Shown piece by piece: positions 24,706 through 33,149 of a stretch of DNA of 37,225 nucleotides (position 1 is the first letter of the stretch; every line of letters starts with the position of its first letter). Made by a program: the position numbers and the translations under genes. The DNA comes from an uncultured Collinsella sp. (GTDB lineage: Bacteria > Actinomycetota > Coriobacteriia > Coriobacteriales > Coriobacteriaceae): contig CABUBZ010000011.1 of the NCBI GenBank assembly GCA_902489945.1, positions 1 to 37,225 of the forward strand. The letters are read 5' to 3'. Under the pieces are notes generated by a model that worked only from the letters and a program-made list of their open reading frames with translations, made no database searches and had not been told where the DNA came from.

Positions 24706-25989
24706 ATGGCTGAAGAATTTGATTTCCATCCGATGTGGGAGAGCCTCGGCATGAATCTTGCCGACCACGACATGCTGCTGGGCGCCGTGGGCCAGATGTA
24801 CGGCGATATGTTCCTGACGCAGAACAACCGCCCCAAGTCCACGTCTTACCTGGACTTTGTGGCCACCAACATCCACAGCGGCCGTATTAAGGAGATGCTC
24901 GACAAGAAGGAGGCCGGCGAGGCAACCAAGATCGTCGGCTCGTTCTGCGTGTACGTGCCCGAGGAGATCGTACTTGCCTGTGACGGCATTCCTGTGGGCC
25001 TGTGCTCGGGTGCCGACTGGGCGACCGACAAGGTCGAGGAGCATCTGCCGCGCAACACCTGTCCGCTCATCAAGAGCTTTGCCGGCTTTAAGCTGGGCGA
25101 GGTCTGCCCCTACATTGAGTCGAGTGACCTGGTGGTAGGCGAGAACACCTGCGATGGCAAGAAGAAAGCCTACGAGTTCTTTGCCACGCAAAAGAACATG
25201 TACGTCATGGATATTCCCAACGTACACGACGAGTCGACGCTCGTGACCTGGAAGGCCTAGGTCAAGAAGCTCGCCGCCAAGATCGAGGAAGAGTGTGGCG
25301 TCAAGATTACGCCCGAGCGTCTGAAGGCCGCCATCCACGCCGTCAACGAGAAGCGTCGCGCCCTGCAGCGTCTGGCTGCGACCCGCGCTGCCGATCCGGC
25401 GCCCATCAGCGGTCTCGACAGTCTGCTGACCGTTCAGGCCGCCTTTATGGATGACACGCCGCGCCTGACCGGCGCCATCAACGAGATGGCGGCTGAGTGC
25501 GAGCAGCGTGTTGAGACCGGCGAGGGCGTGGCGCCCAAGGGGACCAAGCGCATCCTGTACACCGGCACGCCCATGGCCGTGCCCAACTGGAAGCTGTTCA
25601 ACCTCATCGAGAAGGCCGGCGGCGTTGTGGTAGGCGAGGAGTCCTGCACGGGCTCGCGCTACTACAAGGACCTGGTCGACGAGTCCGGCGAGACGGTCGA
25701 CGAGATGCTCGACGCCATCGCCGAGCGCTACTTTAAGATCAACTGTGCTGTCTTTACGCCCAACGACCAGCGTATGAAGGACATTGTCCAGATGGCCAAG
25801 GACCTGCATGCTGACGGTATCGTCGACGTGGCCCTGCAGTTCTGCACGCTCTACGAGATGGAGTCGTTTGCCGTGGAGAAGGCCGCCGAGGAGGCGGGCA
25901 TCCCGTTTATGCACATCACGACCGACTACGCCGGCGAGGATGCCGGCCAACTGCAAACCAGGATTGAGGCTTTCTTGGAGACAATTTAG
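24706..25989 (+). pseudogene. HgdB / double-cubane-cluster-type protein, interrupted by in-frame TAG
   Basis: A 2-hydroxyacyl-CoA dehydratase D-component-like (HgdB/DCCP) iron-sulfur protein. The frame from ATG 24706 (GAGAGGGG upstream) runs 184 codons, meets TAG at 25258-25260, and continues in the same frame without other damage to TAG at 25987-25989 (427 residues plus amber). Cysteines in the N-terminal part include C81, C119 (NTCPLIKS), C134 and C149 (ENTCDGKKK); the C-terminal part has GEESCTGSRYYKD. Aligned to the paralogue at 26144, the amber falls where that protein has glutamate, so GAG to TAG is the simplest origin. No ribosome site marks a restart. Likely a recent nonsense mutation; suppression or sequence error are alternatives. 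Confidence 0.8.
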
Positions 25990-26004
25990 GGCTATCCGTC
26001 CCGG

Positions 26005-26106
26005 CGGCTTCCCTGGGCACCCGATCTTGCCGTTCAAACCGTCGCTTGCGTGTCAAAGTACGCGGCGCTCCTCTTTCACGGCAACCTCGGGCACCTGGGA
26101 AAGCCG
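26005..26106. repeat. 102-nt hairpin repeat, copy A
   Basis: CGGCTTCCC at 26005 pairs with GGGAAAGCCG at the right end; CACCCG/CGGGCAC and an inner GCGT...ACGC give a long imperfect hairpin. About 80% alike to the element at 27308, with paired changes in the stem. It fills the gap between the two HgdB-type genes. Confidence 0.75.
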
Positions 26107-26143
26107 TTTCCTTGGTTGGCTAAAAGGTTTGTTAAGGAGTTAT

Positions 26144-27307
26144 ATGTCGGAAAATATTGAGCAGCCGTTGCCGTCCACGTTTGAGGAGTTCAACGAGCAA
26201 CGCAAGGCGGCGTTTATTCGCGTCAAGGATTATAAACAGGCGGGTAATCGCCTGGTCGGCTTTTTGTGCAGCTATACGCCGCTCGAGATTATCGATGCCG
26301 CGGGCGCTGCAAGTGTGGCCTTGTGCGGTACGTCCGATGAGGTGATTCCCGAGGCCGAGAAGGTGCTGCCGGCAAATCTGTGTCCGCTCATCAGGTCGAC
26401 GTACGGTTTTGCCTATTCACAAAAGTGCCCGTTTACGTACTTTAGCGACATGATCATCGGCGAGACCACCTGCGACGGCAAGAAGAAGATGTACGAGCTA
26501 CTCAACGAGCTCAAGCGCACGCACATTCTGCATCTTCCGCAGGGTCGCGACCGCGCCTACGAGCGTGAAGGCTGGTACGAGGAGTGCCGCCTGCTCAAGG
26601 AGGAACTCGAGGGCTTCTACGGCATCACGATTACCGACGATGACCTGCGCGCTGCCGTCCGTCGTCGCAACCGCTTGCGTGCGGCCCAGCTCGACATGTT
26701 TGCGCTGCAGGCCAACCAGCCGGCGGCCATGAGCGGCGTCGACCTGATGAGCACCATGTTTGCCGGCACGTTTAGCTTTGATATCGAGGCCTATACGCAG
26801 CAGCTGGAGCAAAAGGTCGCCAAGCTGCGCGAGGCCTACGACGCGGGCGAGCGTCCGGTTGCGGCGGATGCCAAGCGCATTCTGATCACCGGCTGCCCGG
26901 TGGGCGGCGTGATCAACAAGATTGGTCGCACCATCGAGTCCAACGGCGGCGTGGTCGTGTGCATGGACGACTGCTCGGGCGAGCGCACGGCGGCCATGAT
27001 GATTGATCCGGAGGCTCCCGACATCCTGCGCGCCATCGCCGACCGCTACCTGGACATCAACTGCTCGGTCATGACGCCCAACGACGGTCGTATGGAAAAC
27101 ACGCTGGCCATGTGCGAGAAGTATCATGTCGATGGCGTGGTAGAGAGCGTGCTGCAGGCGTGCCACACCTTCAACGTTGAGAGCGCGCGCATGCAGGAGG
27201 CCGTCGAGGGTGCGGGTATTCCGTATATGAAGATCGAGACCGACTACAGCAACGGCGACATGGGCCAGATTGAGACCCGCATCGCCGCCTTCATCGAAAC
27301 CCTGTAG
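26144..27307 (+). CDS. 2-hydroxyacyl-CoA dehydratase subunit D-like / double-cubane cluster protein
   Basis: Intact paralogue of the preceding interrupted gene, 387 residues. Family members bind a [4Fe-4S] or double-cubane [8Fe-9S] cluster and, after activation by an ATP-driven reductase, perform low-potential reductions. Candidate ligands are C42, C80 (NLCPLIRS), C95, C110 (ETTCDGKKKMYELL), and the C-terminal MDDCSGERTA. The homodimer-like single-subunit organisation and absence of CoA-transferase or acyl-CoA dehydrogenase genes nearby fit a DCCP (YjiM-like) protein better than an amino-acid fermentation dehydratase. ATG 26144 follows AAGGAG. Substrate unknown. Confidence 0.85.
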   Translation: MSENIEQPLPSTFEEFNEQRKAAFIRVKDYKQAGNRLVGFLCSYTPLEIIDAAGAASVALCGTSDEVIPEAEKVLPANLCPLIRSTYGFAYSQKCPFTYFSDMIIGETTCDGKKKMYELLNELKRTHILHLPQGRDRAYEREGWYEECRLLKEELEGFYGITITDDDLRAAVRRRNRLRAAQLDMFALQANQPAAMSGVDLMSTMFAGTFSFDIEAYTQQLEQKVAKLREAYDAGERPVAADAKRILITGCPVGGVINKIGRTIESNGGVVVCMDDCSGERTAAMMIDPEAPDILRAIADRYLDINCSVMTPNDGRMENTLAMCEKYHVDGVVESVLQACHTFNVESARMQEAVEGAGIPYMKIETDYSNGDMGQIETRIAAFIETL

Positions 27308-27406
27308 CTTCCTCAGGCACCGGATCTTGCTCCTCAAACCGTCGCTTGCGTACCCAAAGTACGCTGCGCTCCTCTTTCGGGGCAATCTCCGGCACCTGAG
27401 AAACCT
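27308..27406. repeat. 99-nt hairpin repeat, copy B
   Basis: CTTCCTCAGGCACCGG (27308-27323) pairs with CCGGCACCTGAGAAA toward 27403 with few mismatches; the apex is GCGTAC ccaaa GTACGC. Closely alike to copy A, with compensatory stem changes. Confidence 0.8.
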
Positions 27407-27462
27407 AGAGCTAAGGCGCCTGAACGCGCCGCTACCTTTGATGTTTAGATTGGAAGAGAGCC

Positions 27463-28227
27463 ATGATAGGGATCGGGATCGATATCGGGTCTACGGCGGC
27501 TAAGGCTGCTGTGGTCGATGGGGAGGGTTCGGTGGCGTGGACGTCCGTGCAGCCAACCGGGTTCTCCTCGGTTGATGCGGCCGAGCGTCTGCGCGGGGAG
27601 CTTGCCGCAGCTGGCTATGACGTGGCTGCCGACGACGTGCGCGTGATCGCGACCGGCTACGGTCGTGTCGCCGTGCCCTATGCGCATAAGGTCGTGACCG
27701 AGATTACCTGCCACGGCACCGGTGCCGTGCGTCTGTTTGGCGATCACGGTACCGTGATCGATGTGGGTGGTCAGGACACCAAGGTCATCCAGCTTAAAGG
27801 CGGCCGCGTGGCCAAATTTGCCATGAATGACAAGTGCGCTGCCGGCACAGGCCGCTTTTTGGAAATCATGGCCGACCGCCTAGGCATTTCCCAGCAGCAG
27901 ATGGCCGACCTGGCGCGTTCCGGCGAACCCACCAAGATCAGCAGCATGTGCACGGTGTTTGCCGAAAGCGAGGTCATCAGCCTGATCGGTCGCGGTGAGC
28001 CGCGCGAGAACATTGCCCGCGGGGTGATCGAGAGCGTCGTGTCGCGCGTGGCCACTATGGCCGGGCAGGCCGCGGGCGCCCCGTACTACCTGACGGGTGG
28101 CCTCTGCGAGAACGCCTATGTGGTGGAGCGTCTGGGCGAACTTTTGGGCGCACCCGTGACCACCTCGCCCCAGGCGCGCTTTGCCGGTGCCATCGGTGCG
28201 GCGATTCGCGCACAGGCGCTCATGTAA
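27463..28227 (+). CDS. acyl-CoA dehydratase activase (HgdC/YjiL-like ATPase)
   Basis: ATP-hydrolysing electron donor that reduces HgdB/DCCP-type proteins. The 254-residue ASKHA-fold protein has the phosphate-binding GIDIGSTAAKAAVVD at the N-terminus, IDVGGQDTK around residue 100, and the two cluster cysteines C125 (KCAAGTGRF) and C163 (SSMCTVFAESE), expected to hold one [4Fe-4S] between two monomers. ATG 27463 follows GAAGAGAG. It lies directly after the two HgdB-type genes, the usual pairing, and 83 nt before selD. Confidence 0.92.
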   Translation: MIGIGIDIGSTAAKAAVVDGEGSVAWTSVQPTGFSSVDAAERLRGELAAAGYDVAADDVRVIATGYGRVAVPYAHKVVTEITCHGTGAVRLFGDHGTVIDVGGQDTKVIQLKGGRVAKFAMNDKCAAGTGRFLEIMADRLGISQQQMADLARSGEPTKISSMCTVFAESEVISLIGRGEPRENIARGVIESVVSRVATMAGQAAGAPYYLTGGLCENAYVVERLGELLGAPVTTSPQARFAGAIGAAIRAQALM

Positions 28228-28310
28228 GGGGCGGTGTCATTCGCCGTCCGCTCTCGGCGCCGCCATGCGTATACTGGGAGGAACTGATTGACCTATGAGA
28301 GGAGGAATCG

Positions 28311-29360
28311 ATGGCTGACGATGTTATTAAGCTCACGCAGATGACCGCTGCCTCTGGTTGAGCTGCTAAGTTGGCTCCTGGAGCCCTCGCCCAGGTCCTG
28401 GGCGATTTACCCAATGTGCATAACGACAACTTGCTCGTGGGTTTCGATACCTCCGACGATGCGAGTGTCTTTCGTGTTGGCGAAAACCTGGGCCTCGTGC
28501 AGTCCATCGACTTCTTCCCGCCGATGGTCGACGACCCGTTTCTGTTTGGCCAGATTGCCGCGGCAAATTCGCTGTCGGACATCTACGCCATGGGCGGGCG
28601 GCCGAGCCATGCCATGAACCTGCTCTGCATACCCAGTTGTCTGGGCGTTGAGGTTGCCGGGCAGATTTTGGCGGGCGGCGCCGACAAGTGCGTCGAGGCC
28701 GGCTGCTCCATCGCGGGCGGCCACACCATCAACGACGACGAGCCCAAGTACGGTCTGTCCGTGAGCGGTTTTGTGCCGCTCGATCGCATGCTCGCCAATA
28801 GCGGCGCACGCGTGGGCGATGTTCTGCTGCTGACCAAGGCGATCGGCTCGGGCATCATTACCACGGCCATTAAGGGCGAGCTCATCGAGCAGGACGAGGC
28901 CAGCCGGATGTTTGATTCTATGCGCACCCTCAACGAGGCGCCGATTCGCCTGGCCGAAGGACTCGAGCTTCACGGCTGCACCGATGTCACGGGCTTTGGC
29001 CTGATCGGGCATGCATGCGAGATGGCCGAGGGCTCGGGCGTGCAGATTGAGCTTGCGTCGGGAGTGGTGCCGCTCTTTGACCAGGTGCTCGATATGGCGC
29101 GTCTGGGCATTATCCCCGCGGGCTCCTACCGCAACCAGGACTTCTTTGGCCCGCGTGTGACTGCCGACGAGGACCTGGAGCCGGGCATGCTCGACGCGCT
29201 GTACGATCCTCAGACGTCTGGTGGCCTGCTTATCGCGGCACCTGCTGCCGATGTGGATGAGCTTGCGCGCCGTTTGCATGCCGAGGGGCGCGTTGCCGCC
29301 GTTGTCGGGCGCGTGTGCGAGGCGGAGCTGGGCGGTCCTGCCGTTCGCGTTGTGCATTAA
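28311..29360 (+). CDS. selD: selenide, water dikinase (selenoprotein SelD)
   Basis: Makes selenophosphate from selenide and ATP, the selenium donor for selenocysteine synthesis. The coding region is 349 codons including UGA at 28359-28361, codon 17, read as selenocysteine: the local sequence is MTAASG-Sec-AAKLAPGAL, so Sec sits at the catalytic Cys17 position of E. coli SelD and K20 is kept. The rest shows NPFLFGQIAAANSLSDIYAMGG-like, IAGGHTINDDEPKYGLSV and TDVTGFGLIGHACEMA. ATG 28311 follows GGAGG. A start downstream of the UGA would lack the active site. The gene heads the selD-yedF-DUF3343-desulfurase set. Confidence 0.95.
28373..28405 (+). promoter_or_regulatory. candidate bacterial SECIS of selD
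   Basis: Two stems follow the UGA: GGCTC CTG GAGCC (28373-28385), and a perfect 8-bp stem, TCGCCCAG (28387-28394) with CTGGGCGA (28398-28405), around GTC. Either or both could bind SelB; the second loop has the G/U character seen in other bacterial SECIS loops. Confidence 0.6.
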
Positions 29361-29420
29361 GGAAAACCGTTTATGCGACTGCCTACTGTTCTGGGCGGTC
29401 CCTTTTGAAAGGATGTAACT

Positions 29421-30047
29421 ATGTCTACCAAAATTGATGTCAATGCCATGGGCGATGCCTGCCCGCTGCCCGTCGTCAAGACGCTCAAAGCCCTGAAGCA
29501 GCTTGATGGTGAGGGTGCCGTGGTGACCTCGGTCGATAACGAGACCGCCGTCAAGAACATCTCCAAGATGGCGCAGGAGAAGGGCTGCACGGCCTCGGTC
29601 GAGAAGATCTCGGACGCCGAGTGGCACGTGACTGTCGCGACCGCCGGTGCCGTGGCCGTTACGGACCCCGAGCAGGACGGTGCCGCTTTCTGCGACGCCA
29701 GCACTGGCAAGGGCAAACTCGTCATTTCCGTCTACACCGATTGCATGGGCCGTGGCGACGACGAGCTGGGCCACAAGCTCATGAAGGCCTTTATCTTCGC
29801 CGTGACGCAGCAGGATGAGCTGCCCGCGACCATGCTGTTCTACAACGGCGGCGCTAAGCTCACCGTCGAGGGCTCTCCGGTGCTCGACGACCTGAAGGGC
29901 CTGGCCGAGCAGGGCGTCGAGATTCTCACCTGCGGTACCTGCCTGGACCACTATGGCATTAAAGACCAGCTTGCGGTGGGCGAGGTCACCAACATGTACG
30001 TGATCGTGGAGAAGATGGAGCAGGCCGTGCGCGTCGTGCGCCCGTAG
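29421..30047 (+). CDS. yedF: YedF-type selenium metabolism protein
   Basis: Sulfurtransferase-like protein of the two-domain YedF family, linked by gene neighbourhood to selenium use. The 208-residue protein has an N-terminal TusA/SirA domain with the motif GDACPLPVVK (C14), and a C-terminal DsrE-like domain with VSVYTDCMGRGDDELG-like and EILTCGTCLDHYGIKDQLAVGEVTNMY segments, carrying a CxxC. A persulfide or selenopersulfide carrier role is inferred. ATG 29421 follows GAAAGG. It is 60 nt after selD and precedes the DUF3343 gene by 19 nt; transcription with selD is likely. Confidence 0.88.
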   Translation: MSTKIDVNAMGDACPLPVVKTLKALKQLDGEGAVVTSVDNETAVKNISKMAQEKGCTASVEKISDAEWHVTVATAGAVAVTDPEQDGAAFCDASTGKGKLVISVYTDCMGRGDDELGHKLMKAFIFAVTQQDELPATMLFYNGGAKLTVEGSPVLDDLKGLAEQGVEILTCGTCLDHYGIKDQLAVGEVTNMYVIVEKMEQAVRVVRP

Positions 30048-30066
30048 CGTATTGGTTGGAGTTGCC

Positions 30067-30318
30067 ATGAGGGAGAAGCGCCCGGCGCTTGTCATCACGT
30101 TTCCCACCACGGCGGCCGCCATGGGTTGCGAGTCCCTGTGCGTCGAGCGCGGCCTTCCCGGGCGAACGATTCCCGTGCCCGGGGAGGTCGCTGCCGGCTG
30201 CGGTCTGGCGTGGAAGGCGTTGCCTGCCGATGAGGAACTGCTGCGCAGCGAGCTTACCGCGGCGGGCGTTCCTGCCGAGGGATATACCGTGATTGATATG
30301 TGGGAGGTCGTGCGATGA
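30067..30318 (+). CDS. DUF3343 family small protein
   Basis: Small conserved protein, 83 residues, of a family often found with YedF and the SelD-associated cysteine desulfurase. The sequence has AMGCESLCVERGLPGRTIPVPGEVAAGCGLAWK: the conserved segment ending in a GCG..W pattern could bind a metal or chalcogen. ATG 30067 is preferred because GGAG is five bases upstream; TTG at 30052 is also open. Its stop overlaps the start of the desulfurase gene (ATGA at 30315-30318), so the two are translationally coupled. The biochemical role is unknown. Confidence 0.8.
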   Translation: MREKRPALVITFPTTAAAMGCESLCVERGLPGRTIPVPGEVAAGCGLAWKALPADEELLRSELTAAGVPAEGYTVIDMWEVVR

Positions 30319-31454
30319 TCTACCTGGATAACGCGGCGACGACCATGCACAAGCCGCAGACGGTCATCGATGCCGTGACGCAGGCGATGTGCTCGCTCGG
30401 CAATGCCGGGCGCGGTGCCACGTCGGGTGCGCTCGACGCGGCGCGTACCATCCACGGCTGTCGCGCCAAGCTTGCGCGCTTGCTGGGCTGCCCGCGTGCT
30501 GACCATGTTTGTTTTACGCCCAACTCCACGGCGGCACTCAACACCGCCATCAATGGCGTGGTGCGCCCCGGCGATCGTGTGGTCACGACGGTGCTCGAGC
30601 ATAACTCCGTGCTGCGTCCGCTCAACCGCCTGGCAGCAGAGCGGGGCGTGACTGTTGAGCATGCGGGCTGCGACGCGAACGGCGTGCTCGACTACGACGA
30701 GCTCGAGCAGCTGGTCACGCCGGACACGCGTGCCGTGGTGGTGACGCACGCCTCCAATGTGACCGGCAATGAGGTCGACATTGCGCGCGTGGCCGCCATG
30801 GCCCATGCGGCCGGCGCACTTGTGATTGTCGATGCCTCGCAGTCTGCCGGCACGGCGCATATCGATATGCAGTCCATGGGGCTCGATGTTGTGTGCTTTA
30901 CCGGCCACAAGGGGCTCATGGGCCCGCAGGGCACCGGCGGTCTGGCCGTGGCGGAGGGCATTGACGTGGCTCCGTGGGCCATGGGCGGCACGGGCGTGCA
31001 CAGCTTCGATGCACTGCAGCCGCTTGAGTGGCCCACGCGTCTGGAGGCCGGTACGCTCAACGGTCATGGTATCGCGGGACTTTCCGCTGGTCTTGACTTT
31101 ATCGAGGCCCAGGGTGGGGTCGAGGCGATTGCTGCCCACGAGCGTGCGCTCGCCGGTCGCTTCCTTGCCGGTGTGCGCGAGATTCCGGGGATTAAGCTCT
31201 ACGGTGCCTTTGACCAGCCCGTGCGCTCGGCGATCGTTTCACTCAACGTGGGCGATATCGATTCGGCCGAGATCTCGGATGCACTCATGCAGGGGTGGGG
31301 GATTGCGACGCGCCCCGGCGCCCATTGCGCTCCGCTCATGCACCGCGCGCTCGGGACCGAGCGCCAGGGCGTCGTCCGCTTCTCGTTTGGGTATTTCAAC
31401 ACGACCGAAGAAGTCGACACGGCTATCGATGCTCTGTGCGATTTAGCCTGCTAA
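30315..31454 (+). CDS. cysteine desulfurase family protein (selenium-associated type)
   Basis: PLP enzyme of the class V aminotransferase/NifS-CsdB group that removes sulfur or selenium from cysteine or selenocysteine. The 379-residue protein starts MIYLDNAATTMHKP, has VLEHNSVLRPL, VDASQSAGTAHID and CFTGHKGLMGPQGTGG with PLP lysine K199, and a C-terminal RPGAHCAPLMH holding the probable catalytic cysteine. The position after yedF and DUF3343, with ATGA overlap, matches the subgroup linked to selenium metabolism, so it may deliver selenide to SelD (inference). ATG 30315 follows GGGAGG. A terminator follows. Confidence 0.9.
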   Translation: MIYLDNAATTMHKPQTVIDAVTQAMCSLGNAGRGATSGALDAARTIHGCRAKLARLLGCPRADHVCFTPNSTAALNTAINGVVRPGDRVVTTVLEHNSVLRPLNRLAAERGVTVEHAGCDANGVLDYDELEQLVTPDTRAVVVTHASNVTGNEVDIARVAAMAHAAGALVIVDASQSAGTAHIDMQSMGLDVVCFTGHKGLMGPQGTGGLAVAEGIDVAPWAMGGTGVHSFDALQPLEWPTRLEAGTLNGHGIAGLSAGLDFIEAQGGVEAIAAHERALAGRFLAGVREIPGIKLYGAFDQPVRSAIVSLNVGDIDSAEISDALMQGWGIATRPGAHCAPLMHRALGTERQGVVRFSFGYFNTTEEVDTAIDALCDLAC

Positions 31455-31477
31455 AGATTCTAGACCGTTTATACTTG

Positions 31478-31508
31478 CGGGACGGGTGTTTTTGCCCGTC
31501 CCGTTTTT
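31478..31508 (+). terminator. terminator after the desulfurase gene
   Basis: CGGGACGGG (31478-31486) pairs with CCCGTCCCG (31495-31503) and is followed by TTTTTG; ends the selD-linked unit. Confidence 0.9.
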
Positions 31509-31531
31509 GTTTCAACCCGAAAGGTGGACCC

Positions 31532-32890
31532 ATGGCTTCATCCGCCCCGCGCGGTCTGCGCTCCGACCATGTCGTCACCGTCGGCATCGCCCTATTCTCG
31601 ATGCTCTTTGGCGCCGGCAACCTCATTATTCCGCCACTGCTGGCGCTGCAGGCAGGTTCTGCCACGCCGGTCGCCATGCTCGGCTTTCTCATCGCCGCCA
31701 TCGGCCTGCCCGTCATGGGCTTTATCGCCGTGGCGCTTGCCGGAACGGCGCGCGAGCTTGCCGGCCGCGTGCACCCCAAGTTCGGTGAGTTCTTTGTCGC
31801 GGCGGTCTATTTAGCGATCGGTCCGTGCCTGGCCATTCCGCGCACGAGCTCCACGGCCTTCGAGATGCTGGTGCCGCTGCTGCCCGAGGGCGTCTCGCTT
31901 GGTACGGCTCGCCTGGTGTTTGCCGTTGGCTTCTTTGTCGTCGCGTTTGCGCTCACGCTGCGTCCGGGCGTCATCACGCGCGTGCTCGGCCGCATTACGG
32001 GCCCCGCGCTCATTGCGCTCATCGTGCTGGTCGTGGGTGCCGCCGTGGTCTCGCCGTTGGGTCCCGCTACCGCGCCGCAGGCTCCCTACAATGCCGGTGC
32101 TGCCGTGCAGGGCTTTTTGACCGGCTACCAGACTATGGACCTGCTTGCGTCGCTCGCCTTTGGCATCATCATCGCCGAGACCATCCATGAGCTCGGCGTT
32201 ACCGACGATAAGCGCGTGGCCTTCGAGATCTCGCGTTCGGGTGTGATCGCCGGCGTGCTCATGGCCATCATCTACTGCGGCCTGGCGCTTGCCGGTATGC
32301 AGCTCGGCACGGTTATGCCCGACGCCACCAACGGCGCCGCGATCCTTGCGCGTTCGGCCTCTATGCACTTTGGCCTAGCCGGCACGGTCGTGGTCTTTGC
32401 GATTTTCTTCCTCGCCTGCATGAATGTGTGTATTGGCCTTATCAGCTGCTGCTCGCGTTACTTCTGCGAGACGTATGCGGTCGAAGGGGGAGCGGAGGCT
32501 TCCGAGGAGGCCATGCGCCGTCCCTTCGCGATTCTCGCCTTTGTGTTCGCGGCGTTTTCGTGCGTGCTCTCCAACGTGGGCCTCGACGTGATCCTCATGT
32601 TCTCGGTGCCTATGCTCAATGCCCTGTATCCCGTTGCCATTGTGCTGGTGCTTATGGGCCTGGTGCACGGCTTTTGCGACGCGCATCCGCAGGTTTGGGT
32701 TTGGGTCGGCGGCGTGGTCGCGGTGCAGAGCGTGATCACCTCGGTCCGCGACGCGTTCTTTACTGGTGCGTGGCTGCCGTTCGATGCGTTGCCGCTGGCA
32801 GATATCGGTGCTGCGTGGGCACCAGTCGCCGTGGTGGCGTTTGTGATCGGTCTGCTTCATAGCCGGTTTGTCGCACATTCGAGGAGCTAG
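31532..32890 (+). CDS. brnQ: branched-chain amino acid:cation symporter (LIVCS family)
   Basis: Imports leucine, isoleucine and valine with Na+ or H+. The 452-residue polytopic protein has the N-terminal signature VGIALFSMLFGAGNLIIPP and then TPVAMLGFLIAAIGLPV, and about twelve hydrophobic segments as expected for BrnQ. ATG 31532 follows AAAGGTGG. It lies downstream of a terminator, so it is probably a separate unit from the selenium genes. The tRNA genes follow 91 nt later. Confidence 0.93.
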   Translation: MASSAPRGLRSDHVVTVGIALFSMLFGAGNLIIPPLLALQAGSATPVAMLGFLIAAIGLPVMGFIAVALAGTARELAGRVHPKFGEFFVAAVYLAIGPCLAIPRTSSTAFEMLVPLLPEGVSLGTARLVFAVGFFVVAFALTLRPGVITRVLGRITGPALIALIVLVVGAAVVSPLGPATAPQAPYNAGAAVQGFLTGYQTMDLLASLAFGIIIAETIHELGVTDDKRVAFEISRSGVIAGVLMAIIYCGLALAGMQLGTVMPDATNGAAILARSASMHFGLAGTVVVFAIFFLACMNVCIGLISCCSRYFCETYAVEGGAEASEEAMRRPFAILAFVFAAFSCVLSNVGLDVILMFSVPMLNALYPVAIVLVLMGLVHGFCDAHPQVWVWVGGVVAVQSVITSVRDAFFTGAWLPFDALPLADIGAAWAPVAVVAFVIGLLHSRFVAHSRS

Positions 32891-32981
32891 GGTATCGTCG
32901 CTTGCACAGGCGGGAAGTCTCCCCTATAATTTCCTTCGCTTTGGGACACGCAAGGTTTAGACCTTAGCTGCTCAACACCTT

Positions 32982-33058
32982 CGGGACGTGGCGCAGTTTG
33001 GTAGCGCGCCTGCTTTGGGAGCAGGATGTCGCAGGTTCAAATCCTGTCGTCCCGACCA
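32982..33058 (+). tRNA. tRNA-Pro (TGG)
   Basis: Complete cloverleaf with acceptor CGGGACG/CGTCCCG, anticodon stem CCTGC/GCAGG, loop TTTGGGA giving anticodon TGG, T arm GCAGG TTCAAAT CCTGT, and encoded CCA; 77 nt. Confidence 0.97.
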
Positions 33059-33064
33059 TATCTT

Positions 33065-33138
33065 GCGGGCGTAGTTCAATGGTAGAACCCCAGCCTTCCA
33101 AGCTGATGACGCGGGTTCGATTCCCGTCGCCCGCTCCA
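33065..33138 (+). tRNA. tRNA-Gly (TCC)
   Basis: Cloverleaf with acceptor GCGGGCG/CGCCCGC, anticodon loop CTTCCAA giving TCC, T arm GCGGG TTCGATT CCCGT, discriminator T and encoded CCA; 74 nt, 6 nt after tRNA-Pro and probably co-transcribed. Confidence 0.97.
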
Positions 33139-33149
33139 TAGGATAGATG

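Noticed and set aside
25258..25260. Pyrrolysine at the amber codon
   Set aside because: No pyl genes are visible, TAG ends many genes here, the family is not known for pyrrolysine, and the paralogue has glutamate.
24376..26037. 553-codon minus-strand open frame across the HgdB-type gene
   Set aside because: Shadow of the plus-strand protein, including its C-terminal half beyond the amber codon; no ribosome site or motif.
29377..29404. Terminator between selD and yedF
   Set aside because: Only a 7-bp stem (GACTGCC/GGCGGTC) with a short CCTTTT; too weak to separate the two genes.
28407..31139. 910-codon minus-strand open frame
   Set aside because: It lies antisense over selD, yedF, DUF3343 and the desulfurase, all with clear motifs; the translation is a low-complexity shadow caused by GC-rich codon bias.
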